A stretch of 39,800 bases of DNA from an uncultured Ruminococcus sp. (GTDB taxonomy: Bacteria; Bacillota; Clostridia; Oscillospirales; Acutalibacteraceae), in NCBI GenBank assembly GCA_902787145.1, contig CADAEZ010000019.1, positions 1 through 39,800 of the forward strand, given 5' to 3'. Below, one piece after another: positions 8,131 through 15,847 of the stretch (its first letter is position 1; every line of letters begins with the position of its first letter). A program made the translations under genes and the position numbers. Under the pieces are notes generated by a model. It did no database searches. It saw only the letters and a list, made by a program, of their open reading frames with translations, and was not told the DNA's origin.

Positions 8131-9354
8131 TTATCCTTCGTATTTTCCGACAATTACGCTTGAGTTTTGTCCTCCGAATCCAAAGGCGTTGGACATAGCG
8201 TATTTTATGTCTGCCTTTCTGGCTGTGTTAGGTACAAAGTCAATTTCGCAGTCTGGGATAGGTGTCTCGAGATTAATTGTAGGCGGAACAATGCCTGTCT
8301 CTACCGCCTTTATACAGGCGATTACTTCTGTGATACCGCCTGCTCCCATCATATGACCGGTAGCTCCCTTTGTGGAGCTTACCAGAGGCAGACAACCTTT
8401 GAATACCTCGGATACGGCTCCTGTCTCGACTTCATCGCCCTTAGGTGTCGATGTACCGTGAGCGTTTACGTATCCGATATCGCATGGTTTTAGTCCCGCG
8501 TCGCTGAGAGCTTGACGCATACAGGCTATTGCGCCCCTGCCCTCGGGATGAGGCGCTGTTACGTGATACGCGTCGCTTGTGTTGCCGCAGGCGAGAAGCT
8601 CGCCGATAATTTTAGCTCCGCGTTTTTTAGCGTGTGATTCTGTTTCAAGCACAAGTGCTCCGCCGCCTTCGCCGATTACGAATCCGTCGCGCTTTTCGTC
8701 AAAAGGACGAGACGCGTGTTTCGGGTCATCGTTATTGCGGGAGAGCGCTTTTGCGTTCGCGAGTGAGTATATAAAGATAGGACAGTGCGCCGATTCAGCT
8801 CCGACAGCGAGCATTACGTCTGCTTTGCCGGCGTGTATAAGCATGGCTGATTGGTTGATCGCGTCGCCGCCCGATGAGCAGGCGGTCGATACAGTATAGC
8901 TCGGCCCCTGGATGTTATGAGCGATGGATATATTGGCGGCTGCTATATTACCGAGTATCTTCGGGATGAAACGAGGTCCTACTTTTTTGTGAGAAGCTCC
9001 CGTAAGCGCCTCCTGAGTAAAGGCTATTGTCGAGATTCCACTCATAGCGGTACCCATAACAATACCTGTTCTTTCGGGATCAATTTCGAGGTTTGACTGA
9101 TTCAGAGCTTCTTCGGCGGCTATATATGCGTATTGCATAAACGCGTCGGTTTTGCGTACTACATCCTTAGGAAGATAGTCGGACGGGTTATAGTCCTTAA
9201 TTTCCCCGGCAATACGCACAGCGAGTTCTGTGGTATCAAAGCTGTGTATCTCGTCAATACCGCATTCGCCGTTAATGAGGTTGTTCCAGTAGTTTTCTAC
9301 TCCGATTCCGATTGGCGTTACAGCGCCCATTCCTGTTATAACAATCTTTTCCAT
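8131..9354 (-). CDS. Beta-ketoacyl-ACP synthase II-type condensing enzyme (FabF family)
   Basis: The 407-residue protein has the full KAS II fold and the Cys-His-His catalytic triad: Cys159 in STACSSGGDA, His299 in NAHGTSTPKGD and His334 in KGATGHMMGAGG. It would condense an acyl thioester with malonyl-ACP, with decarboxylation. Length is normal for FabF. The ribosome site is GGAGG seven bases before ATG 9354. Unlike the housekeeping fab operon, there is no acpP, fabD, fabG, fabH, fabZ or acc gene here; the neighbours are an acyl ligase, a LysR regulator and a hotdog thioesterase. That context suggests a specialised acyl chain rather than bulk fatty-acid synthesis, but a second general FabF cannot be excluded. 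Confidence 0.9.
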   Translation of the reverse strand: MEKIVITGMGAVTPIGIGVENYWNNLINGECGIDEIHSFDTTELAVRIAGEIKDYNPSDYLPKDVVRKTDAFMQYAYIAAEEALNQSNLEIDPERTGIVMGTAMSGISTIAFTQEALTGASHKKVGPRFIPKILGNIAAANISIAHNIQGPSYTVSTACSSGGDAINQSAMLIHAGKADVMLAVGAESAHCPIFIYSLANAKALSRNNDDPKHASRPFDEKRDGFVIGEGGGALVLETESHAKKRGAKIIGELLACGNTSDAYHVTAPHPEGRGAIACMRQALSDAGLKPCDIGYVNAHGTSTPKGDEVETGAVSEVFKGCLPLVSSTKGATGHMMGAGGITEVIACIKAVETGIVPPTINLETPIPDCEIDFVPNTARKADIKYAMSNAFGFGGQNSSVIVGKYEG

Positions 9355-9379
9355 AATAAACCTCCGAGTAAAGTCTTAT

Positions 9380-9408
9380 TTGATTTTTGCATATTCTTAT
9401 GCTATAAT
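9380..9408 (+). promoter_or_regulatory. Promoter of the LysR-type regulator
   Basis: TTGATT (9380-9385), 17-bp spacer, TATAAT (9403-9408). Its -10 box lies only three bases from the -10 box of the opposing ketosynthase promoter, so the two promoters face and overlap each other. Confidence 0.65.
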
Positions 9409-9411
9409 TGA

Positions 9412-9440
9412 ATTATATCAAATTTGTGTAAGAAATTCAA
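9412..9440 (-). promoter_or_regulatory. Promoter of the ketosynthase-ligase operon
   Basis: On the minus strand TTGAAT (9435-9440), 17-bp spacer, TATAAT (9412-9417); predicted start near 9405. It lies in the LysR/ketosynthase intergenic region, the usual place for LysR control of a divergent target. Confidence 0.7.
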
Positions 9441-9507
9441 CGTTTTATTAATGCAAATAAGGCTAATAAACGCCTATATTGATTTACTTTGCGAATATGA
9501 GGCTGTT

Positions 9508-10248
9508 ATGGATCATATACAACTAAAATGTTTTATTTCTGTCGCCAGAACACTCAGCTTTTCGGAGGCGGCAAGAAGAAATTACGTAAGTCAGTCGACA
9601 GTCAGCAGGTATATACGTGACCTAGAAAAAGAGTTCGGCGTAAAGTTGTTTGAGCGTTCAAGGCGAGAGGTAGAGCTTACTAATGAAGGTAAGCTGCTTT
9701 TGCCTTATATTCAGGACGTTATAGATACGCTGAACAAAGCTACATCTGTTGTAAGCCAGCTTAATAACGGCAGGGGAGGACGACTGAGACTTGCTTATGA
9801 CTCAACTTCGGTTGAATATCCTGTAAGATGCCTGCGAAGCTTTACTTCAAAATATCCCGAAATTGCCGTTGATATGGTGAGGTTATCGGGATCGGAGTTT
9901 TCGTCAGCTCTTAACAGTTCTGAGTATGATTTTTATTTTTTGTTGTATATGGAGATTATGGATATATTCAGAACTTTTCATTTTTCTCCGGATTCTGTTG
10001 TTGAGTTTGACGATGTCCGTTCAGTGTATATGGCGGTGAACTCGGGAATGGGTATTTCTATTTTACCCTCTCAGCTTACCAAGGATTATTCCAGCCCCGG
10101 AGTAAAACCGCTTGAGTTTTCCGGAATCGAGACTGACCTTACATATGTACTCGCGTGGAGAAAAGATAACTCCAATCCCGCGGCTCATCTCTTTTTGAAC
10201 ACTGTTAAACACGGTTTTCAGGAGGATGAGGAGGAATATGTTATTTAG
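9508..10248 (+). CDS. LysR-type transcriptional regulator with shortened effector domain
   Basis: Start at ATG 9508 (MDHIQLKCFISVARTLSFSE) has GAGG upstream and begins exactly where the family begins; the open frame upstream to 9424 has no support. Residues 1-60 are a standard winged helix-turn-helix (SEAARRNYVSQSTVSRYIRDLEKEFGVKLFERS). The effector domain follows from about residue 88. The protein is 246 residues, whereas the family has about 290-300. The gap falls between YDFYFLLY and MEIMDIFRTFHFSPDSV, where about 50 residues of the first and second subdomains would normally sit; the ending (VRSVYMAVNSGMGISILPSQL) is intact. It probably controls the divergent ketosynthase-ligase operon. 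The loss could make it unresponsive to a ligand or inactive. Confidence 0.85.
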   Translation: MDHIQLKCFISVARTLSFSEAARRNYVSQSTVSRYIRDLEKEFGVKLFERSRREVELTNEGKLLLPYIQDVIDTLNKATSVVSQLNNGRGGRLRLAYDSTSVEYPVRCLRSFTSKYPEIAVDMVRLSGSEFSSALNSSEYDFYFLLYMEIMDIFRTFHFSPDSVVEFDDVRSVYMAVNSGMGISILPSQLTKDYSSPGVKPLEFSGIETDLTYVLAWRKDNSNPAAHLFLNTVKHGFQEDEEEYVI

Positions 10249-10666
10249 TCATATCGACAAGCTTTTTGTATATTTTCGGAAAATCCTTTCTGAATGAAAG
10301 ATAGGGAAGGTATTCCTCTTTTCCGCTTTGTTTGGCGAAAAAATGTGAGCTTTCGCCCGTGTAACACAATACGCCCGTGTCTTCGTTATAGATTTTGTAG
10401 GAAAAAGTCATCTTTATTCCCCTGAATTCTTTTAGTTTTACCTCGATTGAGAACGGGTCGTCAAACCTGAGATAGTCTAAAAAGTTCTCGCTCGCTGATA
10501 CCGCCGGGATAATACATCCTTTGCTCTCCAGTGTTTTGTAATCCATTATATATTCGTTGCACCATTGGAGACGAGCTTCTTCAATCAACTTTAGGTAGTT
10601 TGAATGATGTACAACTCCCATACGGTCGGTTTCGTAGTATCTTACTCTGCGTTTGTATGAAAACAT
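10241..10666 (-). CDS. Acyl-CoA thioesterase, YbgC/4HBT hotdog family
   Basis: Hotdog-fold thioesterases hydrolyse acyl-CoA or acyl-ACP. The 141-residue protein carries the family signature near the N-terminus: VRYYETDRMGVVHHSNYL, with the catalytic Asp in ETD (residue 14), then a short central beta-sheet and the FFAKQSGKEEYLP segment. The start is ATG 10666, preceded by GGGAG at eight bases; the frame runs open further upstream without a site. Its 3' end overlaps the 3' end of the LysR gene by 8 bp (convergent). Together with the ketosynthase and ligase it could release a finished acyl chain. It may be a stand-alone housekeeping thioesterase instead. Confidence 0.85.
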   Translation of the reverse strand: MFSYKRRVRYYETDRMGVVHHSNYLKLIEEARLQWCNEYIMDYKTLESKGCIIPAVSASENFLDYLRFDDPFSIEVKLKEFRGIKMTFSYKIYNEDTGVLCYTGESSHFFAKQSGKEEYLPYLSFRKDFPKIYKKLVDMTK

Positions 10667-10740
10667 ATACTCAGCTCCCTTTGTTATGATTATAATCTGA
10701 TAAAGATGTAATATCAATATTCTTTATAATGCAAAAAACG

Positions 10741-10779
10741 TCAAAAATAAATCAGCTTATGCAAGTTCTGCATAAGCTG
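10741..10779 (-). terminator. Terminator of the nadA-mnmA operon
   Basis: An 11-bp perfect stem (CAGCTTATGCA, 10753-10763, with TGCATAAGCTG, 10769-10779) is followed on the minus strand by ATTTATTTTTG. It lies just after the mnmA stop. Confidence 0.75.
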
Positions 10780-10784
10780 ACATT

Positions 10785-11834
10785 TTATAATATCGTTCCT
10801 CCGCCGACTACGATCTCGCCGTCATATAATACGACCGACTGACCCTTGCAGATTGCTCTCTGCGGTTCGTCGAAAACTACCTTTATAAGGTCGTCGTCGA
10901 TTTGCTCTACTGTAGCGGGCTGTTCCTTTTGATTATATCTTACTCTGGCGTTTACGCAAAGTTTTCCGTTGATTCTGTCGCAGGTGATTAGGTTGATATC
11001 GTTGGCGAACAATTCCTTCGAGAACAAATCATCGTTGGAGCCGAGTATAACCTTGTTATTGACTAGGTCTTTTTCGCACACGTACATCGGAGCCGGCAGT
11101 GCAAGTCCTAGTCCCTTCCTTTGGCCGATTGTATATCGTATAATGCCCTTATGTGTGCCGAGAATATTGCCGTCTTTGTCGACAAAATCGCCGCTTTCAT
11201 AGGTGCTTCCGGTGTATTCCTCGATGAATTCGGCGTATTTACCGTTTTCTACAAAGCAGATATCCTGACTGTCCTTTTTGTGGGCGTTAATAAATCCGTT
11301 AGTATCGGCTATTTCCCTGACATCGGATTTTGTAAGTTCGCCGAGAGGGAAGAGCGTATGACTTAGCTGTTCCTGGGTAAGATTGTAGAGTACATAGCTC
11401 TGGTCTTTGGTGTGGTCAACTGCCTTTTTGAGCAGGTATCTGTTGCTGTTTTTGTCAAACTCGATTCTTGCGTAATGTCCGGTAACAACATAATCCATAC
11501 CGAGCTCGTACATTCTGTTCATAAGCCGTGAAAACTTAATATATCGGTTGCAGTCAATACATGGGTTGGGAGTTGAGCCGTTTTCGTAGGCTTTTATGAA
11601 TCTTTCGATAACTTCTCTGTCAAAGCTGTCGGTGAAATTGAATACATAAAAGGGAATACCGATTTTAGCGCATACAGCTCTGGCATCGGCGACATCGTCC
11701 TCGGAGCAGCAACCGCTGTCTTTGCTGTACAGCTTCATTGTCGCGCCGGAGCAATCATAACCCTCGCTTTTTAAAATAAGAGCGGCGACCGAACTGTCAA
11801 CGCCGCCGCTCATTGCTATTAATGCTTTTTTCAT
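10785..11834 (-). CDS. mnmA: tRNA-specific 2-thiouridylase MnmA
   Basis: MnmA places sulfur on U34 of Lys, Glu and Gln tRNAs, using ATP. The 349-residue protein has the PP-loop SGGVDSS (residues 9-15), the first catalytic cysteine in NPCIDCN (Cys92) and the second in DSQDICF (Cys193), and ends with the beta-barrel domain (GQSVVLYDGEIVVGGG). ATG 11834 (MKKALIAMSGG) is preferred; an alternative TTG at 11846 would add four residues and overlap the end of nadA. The gene follows nadA within two to three bases, so the two are translationally linked; the combination of NAD synthesis and tRNA thiolation is probably coincidental, although both depend on cysteine/sulfur chemistry. Confidence 0.95.
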   Translation of the reverse strand: MKKALIAMSGGVDSSVAALILKSEGYDCSGATMKLYSKDSGCCSEDDVADARAVCAKIGIPFYVFNFTDSFDREVIERFIKAYENGSTPNPCIDCNRYIKFSRLMNRMYELGMDYVVTGHYARIEFDKNSNRYLLKKAVDHTKDQSYVLYNLTQEQLSHTLFPLGELTKSDVREIADTNGFINAHKKDSQDICFVENGKYAEFIEEYTGSTYESGDFVDKDGNILGTHKGIIRYTIGQRKGLGLALPAPMYVCEKDLVNNKVILGSNDDLFSKELFANDINLITCDRINGKLCVNARVRYNQKEQPATVEQIDDDLIKVVFDEPQRAICKGQSVVLYDGEIVVGGGTIL

Positions 11835-11835
11835 A

Positions 11836-12756
11836 TTAGTTACCAAGTCTTATCATTTCGTCAATACATTTCTTAGCGTCCCTGATTGTATCGTCGCTGA
11901 GAATAATCTCCTCGCCCGATTCGCCTTTTACGCAGTGGTACAGGTCATAGAGAGTTGTGGTTCTCATATTGGGGCAGATAAGCTTGTTTGTGAGGTAGTA
12001 GAAGTTTTTGTTCGGACAGATATATTGCAGGTGTTCCTGTATGCTGATTTCGGTGCCTATTATAAAATCCTTTTTGTCGGAGTTGATCGCATAGTTCATT
12101 ATGCCGGAGGTTGAGCCGACATAGTCGGCAAGTTCGCATACTTCGGGTTTACATTCGGGGTGAACAAGAAGCTCGGCTCCGGGATGAAGTTCTCTTGCCT
12201 TTTTTACATCATCCGGGTTTACACAGGCGTGAATCGGACATCCGCCGGAAAGCAGCTTAAGGCTTTTGTCGGGAAGTTGTTTTTGCACAAAAGCTCCGAG
12301 ATTGCAGTCAGGGATAAAGAGAAGTTTGTCATTATCGATTTTTTTACAGATATCCACTGCCGAGGAAGATGTTACGCAAACGTCGCAGATAGTTTTAAGG
12401 TCAGCGGTTGTGTTTATGTAGGCCACTACGGTATGGTCGGGGTACTGCTTTTTAACTTCTGAGATAAGTTCCTTGTCCATCTGGTCGGCCATCTGGCATC
12501 CCGCGTCCGGATTTGGCAAAAAGACTCTCTTTTCGGGAGAGAGAATCTTGCAGGTTTCTGCCATAAAGCGAACTCCGCTCATTATTATGTTTTGATTCTT
12601 GACATTAGCGGCGTCCACGCTGAGCTTGTAGGAATCTCCGGTGAAGTCCGCAACCTCAAGTATCTCACGTGCCTGATAGCTGTGGGCGAGGATACAAATG
12701 TCTTTTTCTTTTTTTAGCCTTAAAATTTCGTTTTGAATTTCCGCGATAGTCTTCAT
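11836..12756 (-). CDS. nadA: Quinolinate synthase NadA
   Basis: NadA condenses iminoaspartate with dihydroxyacetone phosphate to quinolinate in de novo NAD synthesis, using a [4Fe-4S] cluster. The three cluster ligands are visible: Cys87 (NPDAGCQMAD), Cys173 (GGCPIHACV) and Cys261 (KLICPNMR). The substrate motif AHSYQAREILEVADFTGDS is near the N-terminus. Its 306 residues are normal for the short form. GAGGTG precedes ATG 12756. The usual partners nadB and nadC are not in the window. A good promoter and a palindromic candidate operator lie upstream at 12777-12824, which suggests repression by nicotinate or NAD status. Confidence 0.95.
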   Translation of the reverse strand: MKTIAEIQNEILRLKKEKDICILAHSYQAREILEVADFTGDSYKLSVDAANVKNQNIIMSGVRFMAETCKILSPEKRVFLPNPDAGCQMADQMDKELISEVKKQYPDHTVVAYINTTADLKTICDVCVTSSSAVDICKKIDNDKLLFIPDCNLGAFVQKQLPDKSLKLLSGGCPIHACVNPDDVKKARELHPGAELLVHPECKPEVCELADYVGSTSGIMNYAINSDKKDFIIGTEISIQEHLQYICPNKNFYYLTNKLICPNMRTTTLYDLYHCVKGESGEEIILSDDTIRDAKKCIDEMIRLGN

Positions 12757-12776
12757 AAAGCACCTCGAAATATAAA

Positions 12777-12793
12777 TTACAATGTTATTGTAA
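12777..12793 (-). promoter_or_regulatory. Palindromic candidate operator of nadA
   Basis: A perfect 7-bp inverted repeat with a 3-bp centre, TTACAAT-GTT-ATTGTAA, covers the predicted transcription start of nadA. A repressor of the NiaR or NrtR type is a reasonable guess from gene context, but I cannot match the motif with certainty. Confidence 0.5.
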
Positions 12794-12795
12794 CT

Positions 12796-12824
12796 ATTAT
12801 ACAGTCAAAATGCTGTTTTTTCAA
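12796..12824 (-). promoter_or_regulatory. Promoter of nadA-mnmA
   Basis: On the minus strand TTGAAA (12819-12824), 17-bp spacer, TATAAT (12796-12801). Confidence 0.7.
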
Positions 12825-12863
12825 GCTTATTATACAATTTATAAATTATTATTAAAAAAACTA

Positions 12864-12892
12864 TTTACATTTTATTTTTATTGTGTTATAAT
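12864..12892 (+). promoter_or_regulatory. Promoter of the sortase-substrate gene
   Basis: TTTACA (12864-12869), 17-bp spacer, TATAAT (12887-12892), about 40 bp before ATG 12934. Confidence 0.7.
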
Positions 12893-12933
12893 CCAAATAT
12901 GATTATGAGTAAATATATTCGGAGGGATATACA

Positions 12934-13419
12934 ATGAAAAAAACAGTCTCATTACTTATTGCTGTTATTATATTAGCTTTATCTTCTGTTTCCGCTATGG
13001 CTGCTATCAGTCCTACAGCAAGCAAGGAATATAAGATTGTGGTTCATAATAACAAAGGTGGTACCGGAACTTATACTACAAAAATAGATAAGGACGGTAA
13101 ACACGCTACTGTTACCGCTCATCCTAAGAAGGGTTATGAGTTTGTAAAGTGGACTTCTAAGGGTAAGTATAAGATTATCAAGGGTTCGCTTAACGACAAG
13201 GAGTTAAAGATTCTTCTACAGGGTGACGTAGAATTCACTCCTATCTTTAAGAAGATCGGCTCCAAATCCGCAACTCCCCAGACTCCTGTAAAAAGGAACC
13301 AATCGCCTGTTTCTCCTAAAACTGGTGACAGTTCGGTATTTTTTATCTTCGGCGGACTGCTCGCTGCCGCAATGTTCACTGCTGTTGGTATAAAGCTTGC
13401 CGTTAGTGTTAAAAAATAA
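12934..13419 (+). CDS. Sortase-anchored surface protein (SPKTG signal)
   Basis: The 161-residue precursor has a signal peptide (residues 1 to about 24, cleavage near AMA-A). A small beta domain follows, with the KGYEFVKWTSKGKYKII pattern typical of bacterial InlB/Listeria-Bacteroides type repeats (about 30-106). Then comes a short Pro/Lys/Gln linker, and a C-terminal sorting signal: SPKTGD (127-132), a hydrophobic stretch FFIFGGLLAAAMFTAVGI and a basic tail VKK. SPKTG is the pentapeptide type recognised by class B sortases of Clostridia such as C. difficile SrtB, and a class B sortase gene follows 200 bp downstream. The ribosome site is GGAGG. It has its own promoter and terminator. The function of the beta domain is unknown. 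Confidence 0.85.
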   Translation: MKKTVSLLIAVIILALSSVSAMAAISPTASKEYKIVVHNNKGGTGTYTTKIDKDGKHATVTAHPKKGYEFVKWTSKGKYKIIKGSLNDKELKILLQGDVEFTPIFKKIGSKSATPQTPVKRNQSPVSPKTGDSSVFFIFGGLLAAAMFTAVGIKLAVSVKK

Positions 13420-13431
13420 TGTGAATTACTT

Positions 13432-13467
13432 AGCCGGCTCGTTATGAGCCGGTTTTTTGTTTTTTTA
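13432..13467 (+). terminator. Terminator of the sortase-substrate gene
   Basis: Perfect 7-bp stem CCGGCTC/GAGCCGG with a 5-base loop followed by TTTTTTGTTTTTTT. It separates the substrate gene from the sortase. Confidence 0.85.
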
Positions 13468-13555
13468 GATGATTAGATGAATTTTGTCATTCTCTGTTCT
13501 GCTGACGGGCTTATTTATTTCCTTATTTTTGACTATTACAAAAATATAATAATTC

Positions 13556-13584
13556 TTGACAGTAGTATTATAAGATATTATAAT
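13556..13584 (+). promoter_or_regulatory. Consensus promoter of sortase-LCP operon
   Basis: TTGACA (13556-13561), 17-bp spacer, TATAAT (13579-13584): perfect in both boxes, 31 bp before ATG 13616. Confidence 0.85.
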
Positions 13585-13615
13585 ATATTGTGTAAAATTT
13601 TGTGTAGGTGCTGAA

Positions 13616-14398
13616 ATGGACAGAGAAAGACGCGGAAAATTATATGTAGTTTTGATAATCCTGGTATTGTTTATTGCGGCCGGGGCGATTGTTTTTACCA
13701 TCTTTTCTATTATGAATACAAATCCTCCCGCGACTCCCGAAAGTACTGTTTCAACGACTGATACACAGAATCAGGACTTAAAACTTGACGGTTATAAAGA
13801 CTCTAAGGCGAAGAATCCGATCAACTTTAAGTCGCTCCACAAGCGTAACGACGAAATTGTCGCTTGGATCAGCGTACCTGGTACGAAGATCGACTATCCC
13901 GTTGTACAGAGCCTTGTGGCGGATGATTTTTATTTGCACCGTGATATTAACAAAAATTCCAGCTACGCCGGATCGATCTATATGGAGTATTGCAATAGTT
14001 CTGATTTCACCGACAGAGTTACTGTTTTGTACGGACATAATATGATCAACGGTTCTATGTTCGCTAATCTCCACAAATTTGAGGACGCCGGTTTCTTCAA
14101 CAAACACAAGTTGTTCTATGTATATCTGCCGGACAGTAAGCTGACTTACAAGATTGTTTCGGCATATGTATATGACGACAGGCATATTATGAATTCTTTT
14201 AATTTTGCCGAGGACGAGGTTTTTGCAGATTATCTTAAGGATATCCAAAATCCGCGTTCGCTGAATTGTAATTATCGTAAGCTTAACAGAAAGCTTACAT
14301 TAGACGATAAAGTACTGACATTGAGTACCTGTCTTAACTCAGGAGACGGAAGGTATCTTTTGCAGGGGGTATTAGTAAAGAATGAACTTACAAGGTAA
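13616..14398 (+). CDS. srtB: Class B sortase
   Basis: Sortases cleave surface proteins at an LPXTG-like motif and join them to peptidoglycan. The 260-residue enzyme has an N-terminal membrane anchor (residues about 9-32, VVLIILVLFIAAGAIVFTIF), a linker, and the sortase beta-barrel with the triad His141 (VLYGHNM), Cys239 (TLSTC) and Arg246 (DGRYLLQ). Class B is indicated by the HNM context, the long helical insertion before TLSTC and total length. It acts outside the membrane. The probable substrate, with SPKTG, is the gene just upstream. It overlaps the next gene, an LCP protein, by 17 bp, so both are one operon driven by the consensus promoter at 13556-13584. Confidence 0.9.
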   Translation: MDRERRGKLYVVLIILVLFIAAGAIVFTIFSIMNTNPPATPESTVSTTDTQNQDLKLDGYKDSKAKNPINFKSLHKRNDEIVAWISVPGTKIDYPVVQSLVADDFYLHRDINKNSSYAGSIYMEYCNSSDFTDRVTVLYGHNMINGSMFANLHKFEDAGFFNKHKLFYVYLPDSKLTYKIVSAYVYDDRHIMNSFNFAEDEVFADYLKDIQNPRSLNCNYRKLNRKLTLDDKVLTLSTCLNSGDGRYLLQGVLVKNELTR

Positions 14399-15788
14399 CG
14401 GAAATAACCACAACCGTCGTCCTTTACTGGATGACGGAGATGATAGTTTTATAAATTTTAAACAAAGCTCTGACTATGAGAGGATAACCGGAGTTAAGCT
14501 GGATGATAATGCCAATGTTACTTCATCCGAGGACGCTGAGCGTCAGAAAAAGTTAAAGGAAGCTATCGAGAAGGAGAACTCATCGGCTTACGAAGACCTC
14601 GACGACTTTGTGTATCGCCAAAACAAAAAGCGTCACCGCTCGTCCGGAGGACGTCATCACCGCCACAAACGCACGAGTCCGTCGGTACTTTCTCCGGGAC
14701 ATCACAGGCGTCGCTCGCCGTCAGGTCATAAACACAAGCACCATTTTCACCGTCATCATCACAGACGAAACAGGATGAAAAAATGGCAGAAGATTGCTAT
14801 TGGTGTAATATGCTTTTTGCTCGCTGTAATCATAATCGGAGTTTCTACTCTGCTTATTATGATAAGAATGGGAAAGAACGAGCTTACTGACAAGACAGGC
14901 TTTAACATTGATGTTCCCAAGTACGCTGAATCTGCCGAAAATGGTAATATTATTACTTACAAGGGTGTTAAATACAGATACAACGACAATATCACCAGCA
15001 TATTGTGTATGGGTATTGATAAACAGGAGCTCTCGAATATCGACGGCCAGATTGGCACCGGAGGAGACGCGGACTCAATTTTTGTACTGACACTTGATTT
15101 TTCTACCGGCAAAACCAAGATTATAAACATCTCCCGTGATACTATGACTGACATTGGTATCTACTCGACAGGCGGCGGATATGTCGGTGAAAAGAGAACC
15201 CAGCTCGCGCTGTCATACGCCTACGGAGACGGCAAGGATACAAGCTGCCATAACACGCTTGTATCTGTCAGACGACTGCTCTACAATGTTCCGATAAACA
15301 ACTACCTTTCGCTGGATTTGCAGGGTATTGGCCCGATAAACGACTCTATAAACGGAGTTACCGTTATCTCGCCTGAGACTATCAGCGAGTTTAAGCAGGG
15401 TCAAAAGTATACGCTAAAGGGTAACCTGGCTACATCCTTTGTTCGGTCGAGAACTCACGCTACTGTCGAAGGCAATAATCTGAGAATGGAGAGACAAAAG
15501 ACTTATATCGAAAGCTTCGCGTCCACGCTTATGAGTCTTACTAAGTCGAGTATTTCCAAGCCGCTGGATGTGTTTAATGTTGCTTCGCCGTATATTTGTA
15601 CAAACATTTCTACCTCCGAGGTAGCCTACCTCTCGATGAACGCGATTCAGGGAAAATACGGCGCTATGGAGATAGTTAACGCTCCGGGTAAGGTTAAAAT
15701 GGGTAAGAAATACGCCGAATTCATAATGGATGACGAAAAGCTGTTTGAGCTTTTCCTTGATGTTTATTATACCCCGATTGAGGGATGA
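14382..15788 (+). CDS. LCP family protein with His/Arg-rich cytoplasmic tail
   Basis: A second LytR-CpsA-Psr protein, 468 residues. Residues 1-135 are predicted cytoplasmic: an acidic part, then residues 84-131 containing 14 histidines and many Arg/Lys (for example KHKHHFHRHHHRR). The membrane helix spans about 138-162 (IAIGVICFLLAVIIIGVSTLLIM). The LCP domain starts at NITSILCMGIDKQ, with NISRDTMTDIGIY, RTQLALSYAYGDG and SFVRSRTHATVEGNNLRMERQ visible, covering the catalytic arginines. The gene begins inside the sortase gene with GGGGG upstream, suggesting translational coupling. A role in attaching a wall polymer in concert with sortase anchoring is likely. The His-rich tail is not a normal LCP feature; metal binding or interaction with anionic partners are possibilities only. 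Confidence 0.88.
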   Translation: MNLQGNGNNHNRRPLLDDGDDSFINFKQSSDYERITGVKLDDNANVTSSEDAERQKKLKEAIEKENSSAYEDLDDFVYRQNKKRHRSSGGRHHRHKRTSPSVLSPGHHRRRSPSGHKHKHHFHRHHHRRNRMKKWQKIAIGVICFLLAVIIIGVSTLLIMIRMGKNELTDKTGFNIDVPKYAESAENGNIITYKGVKYRYNDNITSILCMGIDKQELSNIDGQIGTGGDADSIFVLTLDFSTGKTKIINISRDTMTDIGIYSTGGGYVGEKRTQLALSYAYGDGKDTSCHNTLVSVRRLLYNVPINNYLSLDLQGIGPINDSINGVTVISPETISEFKQGQKYTLKGNLATSFVRSRTHATVEGNNLRMERQKTYIESFASTLMSLTKSSISKPLDVFNVASPYICTNISTSEVAYLSMNAIQGKYGAMEIVNAPGKVKMGKKYAEFIMDDEKLFELFLDVYYTPIEG

Positions 15789-15790
15789 TA

Positions 15791-15822
15791 AAAGGGTGTC
15801 GCTTTTGCGACACCCTTTTTGC
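15791..15822 (+). terminator. Terminator of the sortase-LCP operon
   Basis: Perfect 12-bp stem AAAGGGTGTCGC/GCGACACCCTTT with a TTTT loop, followed by TT runs, directly after the LCP stop codon. Confidence 0.85.
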
Positions 15823-15847
15823 AGTAGTAGCCTTACTAATCAAATAT

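Noticed and set aside
9424-9507. Upstream start of the LysR gene
   Set aside because: No ribosome site; family homology begins exactly at ATG 9508, and the extension would run over the opposing promoter.
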